Assembly: GCA_021801265.1 (NCBI GenBank)
Contig: JAJYYE010000004.1
Location: 124,001-188,000 of the forward strand
DNA from: Pseudomonadota bacterium
GTDB lineage: Bacteria; Pseudomonadota; Gammaproteobacteria; Halothiobacillales; Halothiobacillaceae
Direction of reading: 5' to 3'
Length of the DNA stretch: 64,000 bases
A program made the translations under genes and the position numbers. Position 1 is the stretch's first letter. Every line of letters starts with the position of its first letter. Below the pieces are notes generated by a model. It saw only the letters and a list, made by a program, of their open reading frames with translations, was not told the DNA's origin and searched no databases. This document shows, in pieces, positions 58,499 to 64,000 of the stretch.

Positions 58499-59647
58499 TC
58501 AATCGACGAGGCAACAGCGGATAATCAGTGCCCGCAACATCTGCACGGTATCCTCCAACGCGGTCAACTCAATATATTCATCGGGTTGGTGTGCCTGATC
58601 GATTCGACCCGGCCCGAACACGACCGTATCACAACCCAATTCTTTGTAAAATGGTGCTTCCGTACCAAACGCCACCGCCTGGGCAGGCTTACCGCTAATG
58701 TCAGCCAAAAATCCTGCCAATTGTGAGTCCAGGCCGCTCGAAAATGGTTCAATACCCGGCGATAACGTTTTAAATTCAAAGGTTAAACCCGTATCACTCA
58801 GAACCTGTCGAACACGCTCGCGCAACTCCTGCCGCAGCTCTGCGCCATTCATCCCCGGCAAAGGTCGCAGATCAAAATGCAGCATGCATTCCGGGCAAAT
58901 CCGGTTCGGGTTATCCCCGCCGCAAATATGACCAAAGTTCAAGGTAGGATAAGGCACCAGAAATGATTCATTGCACTGCAGTTTCAACGATTCACGCCAA
59001 GTCGACAACGACACCAACACCTTCGCCATGCCATCAATCGCATTCGCGCCCTGACCAGGATCACTCGAATGGCCGCTGCGCCCGAATACCGTCACCGCCT
59101 CCATCATCACCCCCTTGTGCATATGTACTGGTGTGAGATCGGTCGGTTCGCCAATCACGCAAAAGCGCGCCTTCGGTCGGCCCAAACGCGCCAAAAGCCG
59201 AGCACCATCCATACTGCTTTCCTCATCAGCAGTCGCCACAATGATTAATGGGTGGCGCAAATCAGACGCGTTGAATTGCCGCGCCGCCTCAATCGCCAAT
59301 GCCAGAAAACTTTTCATATCGGCGCTGCCAAGCCCATAACCGCGCCCCTGATCGACTGTCCAGAGGAACGGATCGTGCCGCCAACGGTGCTCATCCCAAG
59401 GCACGGTATCGGTGTGCCCGGCCAGAATCAGACCATCCTCACCCGTTCCCAAGGTCGCAATCAGATTCGCCTTGTCCTTGTGCCCATCCAACGGCAGAAT
59501 CTCCACTCGAAACCCAGCCGACTCCAACCAACCGGCCAACAAATCGATCAACGCCCGATTGCCCATATCAAATTGCGGCGAAACGCTGCTCACCGACGGC
59601 GTGGCAATCAACTCGGCAAGCATTTGTGGCAGCGGGGGCGCAGACAT
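58499..59647 (-). CDS. argE: Acetylornithine deacetylase
   Basis: 382 residues from ATG 59647 (CTGGAG site before it; a start six codons earlier is weaker). M20 metallopeptidase family: AGHTDTVPWDEHRW and YGLGSADMKSF (metal ligands), TADEESSMDGARL (catalytic Glu), HICGGDNPNRICPECMLHFD and GTEAPFYKELG. It releases ornithine from N-acetylornithine in arginine synthesis. Confidence 0.94.
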   Translation of the reverse strand: MSAPPLPQMLAELIATPSVSSVSPQFDMGNRALIDLLAGWLESAGFRVEILPLDGHKDKANLIATLGTGEDGLILAGHTDTVPWDEHRWRHDPFLWTVDQGRGYGLGSADMKSFLALAIEAARQFNASDLRHPLIIVATADEESSMDGARLLARLGRPKARFCVIGEPTDLTPVHMHKGVMMEAVTVFGRSGHSSDPGQGANAIDGMAKVLVSLSTWRESLKLQCNESFLVPYPTLNFGHICGGDNPNRICPECMLHFDLRPLPGMNGAELRQELRERVRQVLSDTGLTFEFKTLSPGIEPFSSGLDSQLAGFLADISGKPAQAVAFGTEAPFYKELGCDTVVFGPGRIDQAHQPDEYIELTALEDTVQMLRALIIRCCLVD

Positions 59648-59857
59648 AACCAACTCCAGAAACAATAGCTAATGGCCGAATTTAGCATGTTCGAACGTCA
59701 AATTGAGCAATCCGACGCGCGGCAAATGTCAGATGCGCGACTGGCGCTACCCGGATAAAAATCCCGGCTCCGATTTCACAAACCTTTTCATGCCGTTAGC
59801 CACCGCCTGTCGGTGGACAGCCAGACCTCAAACCGCTATGATTCGCCCTCTAAAATT

Positions 59858-59934
59858 GCGCCCGTAGCTCAGATGGATAGAGTACAGCCCTCCGAAGGCT
59901 GGGGTCACTGGTTCGAATCCAGTCGGGCGCACCA
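59858..59934 (+). tRNA. tRNA-Arg (CCG)
   Basis: 77 bases. Acceptor GCGCCCG / CGGGCGC, anticodon arm CAGCC-CTCCGAA-GGCTG with anticodon CCG, T-arm loop TTCGAAT, and encoded CCA. An integrated element begins immediately after its 3' end, so the 3' part is the probable attachment site (attL core). Confidence 0.96.
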
Positions 59935-59982
59935 CATAAGTGATTGATTTTAAGTGAATCAGTCAAAACCCAAAACCAAATC

Positions 59983-60008
59983 AAAGCCGCCTTGTGTGGC
60001 TTTTTTTT
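59983..60008 (+). terminator. Terminator after tRNA-Arg
   Basis: Stem AAAGCC / GGCTTT with a 9-base loop, then TTTTT, 49 bases beyond the tRNA. Confidence 0.7.
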
Positions 60009-60027
60009 GTGCTTTTTGGTGGTTCAG

Positions 60028-60250
60028 TGTTACAGATTTTGTTACAGGTCTTTGGTGGCGCATTGGCACCATGCCGCGCTTTCGTGCCGATTGGCACCAG
60101 CCGTGACCAATTCAAACGGCAAAGAATGCCTCGATCAATCAATCTTCACCATTCGGATTGACTGCTCCAGCCATGCTGTACACCAGATACTCAGTGGCGG
60201 CATTAAATGCCTCTAAATCTGTAACACTTTCCGCAAATCTGTAACACTTT
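60028..60250. repeat. Four TGTTACAG half-sites at element left end
   Basis: TGTTACAG at 60028-60035 and 60040-60047, and the reverse complement CTGTAACA at 60219-60226 and 60239-60246. The second pair is part of a 16-base direct repeat AAATCTGTAACACTTT (60215 and 60235). Between them, ATTGGCACCA occurs twice (60062 and 60090). The pattern resembles integrase arm sites or replication iterons. The whole gap 59935-60495 has no gene. Confidence 0.75.
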
Positions 60251-60447
60251 TAAGGTTCGGGTGTCCGCCGTCGGCGCATACCCCATCCACCAATGGAGGA
60301 CGGGAAGTTCACCAATGGTGGGTTTCAATCTCAGGTTTTCGCCGGTCTGAATGTCAACATTTGTCAACAGGCTAGCGTGTCCATCATGCGCGGTCACGAT
60401 GGTTCACGAATGGCTACATGATTGGGTTTCTATGTTCACGATCATCA

Positions 60448-60472
60448 TAAAAAAACCGCCAATTAAGGCGGC
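60448..60472 (-). terminator. Terminator of the element's leftward operon
   Basis: Read on the - strand: GCCGCC-TTAATT-GGCGGT followed by a T-run, 24 bases beyond the last gene's stop. Confidence 0.9.
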
Positions 60473-60495
60473 TGGGTCGATCTCATCAAGTTACG

Positions 60496-60831
60496 TCATC
60501 CACCCATAATTCGCTGATACTCCTTTGATGCATCAACATCGTCATAAGGCAGAGTTTCAAAACCAGCAAGCTGCTCATTGTTGGCCTCGATCTTGGCGAG
60601 GCGTTTTTCGAGTTCTTCGGTTTCGATCATCTTCCGCATCAGTTCGAGCAAGTAACCAAGCTTAGTTCCTTCTGACGCATCCATCCGGCCTTGTCGAACA
60701 TCGCGGTAAACCTTTGCCAACTCCCGCCGAACATCAGCACTCGATGACAAATTAATCCGGGGTGGGGTCAACTCTCGAAGCGTTGCCCCGTCGATGATCC
60801 GGCCTTGTTTCGTTGTGCAGTCGGCGGTCAT
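60496..60831 (-). CDS. Small helical element protein
   Basis: 111 residues. The middle reads SADVRRELAKVYRDVRQGRM, then GTKLGYLLELMRKMIETEELEKRL, a pattern common in short proteins of phages and integrated elements, sometimes beside packaging genes. No enzyme motif. Last gene of the operon. Function unknown. Confidence 0.65.
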   Translation of the reverse strand: MTADCTTKQGRIIDGATLRELTPPRINLSSSADVRRELAKVYRDVRQGRMDASEGTKLGYLLELMRKMIETEELEKRLAKIEANNEQLAGFETLPYDDVDASKEYQRIMGG

Positions 60832-60843
60832 CTTGTCGCCTCC

Positions 60844-61359
60844 TTATCGTACTGGCTGCGACGTGTACGGCATCGCGATTCGGTTTATTGGCTTCTCGTG
60901 CAAGCCTTGGCCGATTACCAGTTTCAGATGAACGCCAGCTTGCCCCGGTGATCGCTGCGGAATGCTTCGGCCTGCCAACATCGCCGCATGATGAGCCTGT
61001 CCACTTGCTGCCTGCAATCGCAGTCCTGAATCTTTCCATCTCTGGATCGCGTCCTGTGCTGCCTCAATCGCCTGATTAGCTGCCTTCGCAGCCTCGGTGC
61101 ATACGTCGGCGGCTGCATTCATCGCTGTGATCTGGGTGTCCAGATATTCATCAGCCTGTTTCTGTCGGCCTTCGCGTTCGATGATGGCGCGTTCTCGGTC
61201 GATTTCGGTTGTCAGGGCACTTAGCTCCTCAAGCTCTTGGCGACGTGCTTCCAGCTTGTCGAGATTGGCCTGATCCACTTTGCCGCTGATTGCTGCTTGC
61301 CGGATGAGTTCGCGGCGTGCTTCGTTGATCTGGTCGAGTGTCATTGTTGCTGTGGTCAT
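60844..61359 (-). CDS. Coiled-coil element protein
   Basis: 171 residues. A long coiled coil (EARRQELEELSALTTEIDRE, then AMNAAADVCTEAAKAANQAI) makes up the first two thirds; the tail is basic with His. The start overlaps the preceding stop (TAATG). Unrecognised family; the coil suggests self-assembly or partner binding. Confidence 0.6.
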   Translation of the reverse strand: MTTATMTLDQINEARRELIRQAAISGKVDQANLDKLEARRQELEELSALTTEIDRERAIIEREGRQKQADEYLDTQITAMNAAADVCTEAAKAANQAIEAAQDAIQRWKDSGLRLQAASGQAHHAAMLAGRSIPQRSPGQAGVHLKLVIGQGLHEKPINRIAMPYTSQPVR

Positions 61360-61517
61360 TATTTGCTTCCTTCTGGTTTTGGGTACTTGCGTTCGAGTGA
61401 TTTCAAGGCGGCTGATTCTTGCCGCTTATGCTGATCCCTGATGTGTTGCTGGCCGATTGCTTCGCGTGCCTTGCGCCATTCATCCGGGGTCATGTCTTTG
61501 GCGTTTTTGGTGGTCAT
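61359..61517 (-). CDS. Small charged element protein
   Basis: 52 residues from MTTKNAKD, with AGAGGACAAC before it; the longer open frame to 61592 is not used. Strongly charged and helical (DEWRKAREAIGQQHIRDQHK). Unknown function. It lies between the RepA-like ATPase and the coiled-coil gene. Confidence 0.5.
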   Translation of the reverse strand: MTTKNAKDMTPDEWRKAREAIGQQHIRDQHKRQESAALKSLERKYPKPEGSK

Positions 61518-61594
61518 GTTGTCCTCTGTGTAGATGATGATCTGATTCTGGGTGGCCAGCCCTTCAAGGCCGAAAATCCCGAAGGTGTCCACGA

Positions 61595-62737
61595 TTAGTC
61601 GAAGGTGTCCATACTATTTTGTATGGCCATGTTCATGTTTTCGTGGCCATCTTCGCTTTCTTCGGCGGGAAGCGACCAGTACCAGCCGCCCGTCATGCCG
61701 ATCTTGGATGGCTTGATGTTTAGGGATTTCCGAGCGCGTCTGAGTGTTCGATCAGCGATTCCGAAACCTTTGGCCTCCGCTGTGATTTCCTTCGCGTTTT
61801 TCGTGCCGTGGTGAGTGAGATATTCCCGAAGCCAATCACGCGCCTCTTTCAGGGCTTCGCCTTCTTCGCCGTTGTTTTCGTCTGGATTTCCGAGAATGTC
61901 GCGTGCTGCTCCGTCGATGACATTCCCCCAGATGACACGGGAGGCGAATAAGCCGGGCATGGCCTCGATGGTTTCGATGTCGTACTCGAAGCCGCCGTGA
62001 TCCAATCCAATGTTTGATTTCGCCCTTGCCAGTACGCGGGTGGTTTTGCCGTCCTCGTCCTCCTTCTTGGCCGTGGCCATGACGATTCGAGCCAGTGCAC
62101 CGAAGGCCAGTGAGCCGGTGACACGTTCCAGAGGATCGCGTCCACTGGTTCCTTTCGTGAAGTGCGTTATGCCGATCAATGCCGCGCCTAAATCAGCCGC
62201 CAGCTCAACCATTGGCGCAAGTGCTCGCCGTACTTCGCCGTTCTTGTGGCTATCGCCAGCGACCGCATTCACAATCGGGTCAACGACGATCAGGCGAATG
62301 TTGCCCACTCGTTCGGCGGCTTCACGCATCAAGGCGGTATCGGTGGCTGGGTCGAATGAGCGCACGCCCTCGCCGCCGTGAATATCGCCAACAAAATGCA
62401 CTCGTGATCTATCCGCATTCATCGCCACCAATCGAGGCGCTAGGGTGTCGGTAATGTCATCCTCGCCACTCCATATCAGGACGTTTCCCTGTGGTGCTGG
62501 TGATCCATCAGGCCACTTGCTGCCATTGGTGAGGATCGCCCCTAGTTCGAGCGCGAGCGTTGTTTTCCCTGTGCCTGGCTGCCCTGCCAGAATGTGCAGC
62601 TTGCCGCGTGCAAGCCAGCCATCCCAGAGCCAGCGCACCGGCTGAGGCACTACGTCGGCGGCATGAATCAGGTTTAGATGATCCGGCGCGGTCATTTGGT
62701 CATACTCGGCTGCTGCGAGTGCGTAAATATCAGCCAT
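61595..62737 (-). CDS. RepA-like AAA ATPase (AAA_25)
   Basis: 380-residue RecA-fold ATPase like plasmid RepA/phage replicative helicases: Walker A GQPGTGKTTLALE, Walker B IRLIVVDPIVN, and GITHFTKGTSGRDPLERVTG with the sensor segment. A C-terminal winged-helix-like part (LREYLTHHGTKNAKEITAEA, then TLRRARKSLNI) should bind DNA or partner. It overlaps the primase-like gene by 8 bases. Likely the element's replication helicase or its regulator. Confidence 0.9.
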   Translation of the reverse strand: MADIYALAAAEYDQMTAPDHLNLIHAADVVPQPVRWLWDGWLARGKLHILAGQPGTGKTTLALELGAILTNGSKWPDGSPAPQGNVLIWSGEDDITDTLAPRLVAMNADRSRVHFVGDIHGGEGVRSFDPATDTALMREAAERVGNIRLIVVDPIVNAVAGDSHKNGEVRRALAPMVELAADLGAALIGITHFTKGTSGRDPLERVTGSLAFGALARIVMATAKKEDEDGKTTRVLARAKSNIGLDHGGFEYDIETIEAMPGLFASRVIWGNVIDGAARDILGNPDENNGEEGEALKEARDWLREYLTHHGTKNAKEITAEAKGFGIADRTLRRARKSLNIKPSKIGMTGGWYWSLPAEESEDGHENMNMAIQNSMDTFD

Positions 62738-63194
62738 GACGCACCGACCTTGAAACCTTTTGGGCTGCTTCGGTTAAGACATAATGAGAACGTCGCAGGG
62801 ATGCGTGATCCGTGTCGGTGAGTGCTTGCCCTTCCATCATCTTGTTGGCGCATATCCGGCAAACATTGATCTCAACCATGAGCGCGTCGAGTGTTTGCAG
62901 GCACGGCCAGCCTTCAAACTTCGGCTTGACGTGTGGTGATCTGGAATGCCTCAGGTGATCGGGCAACAAGTCGACATAGTGCAGTCCTACCGACTTCAAA
63001 ATGTCAGCATGAGCGCATCCAGCAAAACAGGTGATTTGCGTCGATCCGTCGGGCATCTCTCGAAGTGCAAGCGACGTGCTGCGGCTGTTTTCTGATTGAT
63101 GAACCGGGCATCTCGCCCTTGCCGTTTTGCCGGTGATCTTCGCATTCGGAAAGCGTCGGGCGATTGCTTCAAAACCCTGAAAACTGTTATTCAT
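62730..63194 (-). CDS. CHC2-type zinc-finger primase-like protein
   Basis: 154 residues from MNNSFQGF. The CHC2 primase zinc finger is visible: ARCPVHQSENSRSTSLALRE, then QITCFAGCAHADILKSVGL (Cys-x2-His and Cys-x3-Cys-x-His). The catalytic TOPRIM domain of a primase is missing; the C-terminal half has another CRICANKM Cys pair. It may recognise DNA and recruit the host or partner enzyme. It overlaps the HTH gene. Confidence 0.82.
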   Translation of the reverse strand: MNNSFQGFEAIARRFPNAKITGKTARARCPVHQSENSRSTSLALREMPDGSTQITCFAGCAHADILKSVGLHYVDLLPDHLRHSRSPHVKPKFEGWPCLQTLDALMVEINVCRICANKMMEGQALTDTDHASLRRSHYVLTEAAQKVSRSVRHG

Positions 63195-63459
63195 TCTTGC
63201 TACCTCCTTGCTCATCAACAAAACCTAGATAGATGTATCGGGCGCATCGTGGATGCTTGCGCCCTTGGTCGTCGGTCTGGGTTTCGTAGATGACAATCAT
63301 CTTCACGCCACGGTCACGAAGCTCTGACGCTCGCTTGGGTGGGTCAATTATGTTCAGGTGAGTACGCGCATACATGGAGGTTATGCCGCCGGGTGTCGTC
63401 CTCAACTCGTTAAAAAGTCGAGCGCGTTGGCTGTGGGTGCTGGTGTCTAGAATACTCAT
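63187..63459 (-). CDS. Helix-turn-helix element protein
   Basis: 90 residues from MSILDTST. A winged HTH of the HTH_39 type: SQRARLFNELRTTPGGITSM, then NIIDPPKRASELRDRGVKM. The start overlaps the preceding stop (ATGA). Probably a small regulator or replication accessory. Confidence 0.7.
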   Translation of the reverse strand: MSILDTSTHSQRARLFNELRTTPGGITSMYARTHLNIIDPPKRASELRDRGVKMIVIYETQTDDQGRKHPRCARYIYLGFVDEQGGSKNE

Positions 63460-63671
63460 TGGCTCAACCCCACAAATTCGCACAAGGCGGCAATCTGGCT
63501 ATCCTTGCGCCAGCGCGACTGCTGTTCGTTCAAATCATCAAGGGGTATGCCATAAACCCCCATCAGCCAATCGGTTTGACGACGCAATTCCGAGAGATAT
63601 TCGGCAAGGGTTTTGGTATCATCAGCATCAGCCGCCAAGCTAATGCCCTGATTATTCGGGGCTTTATTCAT
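63456..63671 (-). CDS. Small helical element protein
   Basis: 71 residues from MNKAPNNQ. It reads TLAEYLSELRRQTDWLMGVY and later RWRKDSQIAALCEFVGLS; the latter looks like a short phage DNA-binding or antirepressor-type fragment, but no family can be named. Its stop overlaps the next start. Confidence 0.5.
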   Translation of the reverse strand: MNKAPNNQGISLAADADDTKTLAEYLSELRRQTDWLMGVYGIPLDDLNEQQSRWRKDSQIAALCEFVGLSQ

Positions 63672-63672
63672 T

Positions 63673-63945
63673 CTATTTTGCCCCCCATTTCTTTCCGGCA
63701 ATCTGTGACGCTCCACCTGAGCGGACAAACTCTAGAAACTTCTGCTCGTCGATTAACAGTTTTCGACCGAATCGAACCACTGCACCCGCTTGTGCGAGTT
63801 CCTTTTCTTTTGTGAATTGAATATGCCGAATGCCGCCGGACGTGAATGCCGGGTTATCAGTGCAGAATTGGGGAATGGTTTTCAGCACACTGGGCGCGGC
63901 TGTCGCTGCTGGCGTGTACGTCTGGATTGATTGATCTTGTTTCAT
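63673..63945 (-). CDS. Excisionase-like DNA-binding protein
   Basis: 90 residues. The C-terminal half, IRHIQFTKEKELAQAGAVVR then FGRKLLIDEQKFLEFVRSG, matches small excisionase-like proteins found beside integrases in tRNA-integrated elements. First gene of the visible operon; an inverted repeat lies upstream. Confidence 0.68.
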   Translation of the reverse strand: MKQDQSIQTYTPAATAAPSVLKTIPQFCTDNPAFTSGGIRHIQFTKEKELAQAGAVVRFGRKLLIDEQKFLEFVRSGGASQIAGKKWGAK

Positions 63946-63950
63946 TTAAT

Positions 63951-63997
63951 CGCCTCATCAGTTTGGGTTAACTGCCACTTGTTGTGGGTATGAGGCG
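63951..63997. promoter_or_regulatory. Inverted repeat upstream of element operon
   Basis: CGCCTCAT (63951-63958) and ATGAGGCG (63990-63997), perfect 8-bp arms 31 bases apart, just upstream of the leftward operon. Possible operator; the window ends here, so the promoter cannot be judged. Confidence 0.45.
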
Positions 63998-64000
63998 GAT

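Larger units (their letters stand above)
59915..64000 (-). mobile_element. Left part of integrated element at tRNA-Arg
   Basis: From the 3' end of tRNA-Arg to the window edge, housekeeping genes give way to a tightly packed leftward operon of small phage- or plasmid-type proteins: excisionase-like, helical, HTH, primase fragment, RepA-like ATPase, and three small proteins. Gene overlaps of 1-10 bases are frequent. The right end and any integrase lie outside the window, so element class (phage satellite, integrative plasmid) is open. Confidence 0.75.

Overview
The window looks like the chromosome of a gammaproteobacterium of moderate GC content. Core genes such as valS-holC, lpxB, rnhB, gluQ, sbcB and slt are of gammaproteobacterial type. 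The dense metal-resistance and stress content would fit a chemolithotroph of the Halothiobacillus kind, but that genus guess is inference and nothing in the window proves it. Most start codons were chosen from visible Shine-Dalgarno sequences, so several genes begin inside the longest open frame.

Layout. (1) 1-9126 is a copper-resistance region. The + strand carries a CueO-like multicopper oxidase (cut by the window edge), a Cys/His-rich secreted protein, CopA oxidase, CopB and a SHOCT protein. The - strand carries a P-type copper ATPase followed by a DUF302 protein, a CopZ-like chaperone and a glutaredoxin-like protein. (2) 9322-15099 holds signalling genes: a CheB-CheR-PAS fusion without a kinase domain, then a translationally coupled FixL/FixJ-like pair. 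(3) 15409-25225 is a stress and stationary-phase island: glgX, DUF1840, UspA, MtfA, an alpha/alpha-barrel protein, a PCMT-erythromycin-esterase fusion, DUF2934, Hsp20, a PAS-only protein and cfa. (4) 25226-30136 is a decayed, shuffled stretch: an HTH remnant, a frameshifted thioredoxin-fold gene, DsrE, EamA, a TetR/AhpD-like pair with matching operators, and an IS3-family transposase remnant. (5) 30137-32928 is a compact mercury operon, merR facing merTPA, with a textbook 19-bp-spacer promoter. (6) 33057-36630 has a LysR regulator facing cytochrome b561, two YceI proteins and a DODA-type dioxygenase. (7) 36688-38140 is an RcnR/CsoR-type repressor with an RcnA-type Ni/Co exporter. (8) 38448-44737 holds envelope proteins: an outer-membrane-like protein, a GT39 glycosyltransferase, DUF4337, an AI-2E family permease, DUF2252 and two small secreted peptides. 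(9) 45198-59647 is housekeeping: tRNA-Val, dps, an LPG-synthase-like membrane protein, holC-valS, a coupled slt-sbcB-CBS operon, gluQ, rnhB, lpxB and argE. (10) From tRNA-Arg(CCG) at 59858 to the right edge lies the left part of an integrated element. It has a leftward operon coding an excisionase-like protein, a small helical protein, an HTH protein, a CHC2-zinc-finger primase fragment, a RepA-like AAA ATPase and three small proteins. Its non-coding left end carries repeated TGTTACAG half-sites.

How it fits together: metal efflux and oxidation (Cu, Hg, Ni/Co) is combined with a PAS/two-component-controlled stress island for protein repair, chaperoning, glycogen turnover and membrane cyclopropanation. 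The best candidates for something undescribed are this signalling-plus-stress island with its PCMT-Ere fusion, and the tRNA-Arg element with its minimal primase/RepA module. No CRISPR array and no rRNA were seen.
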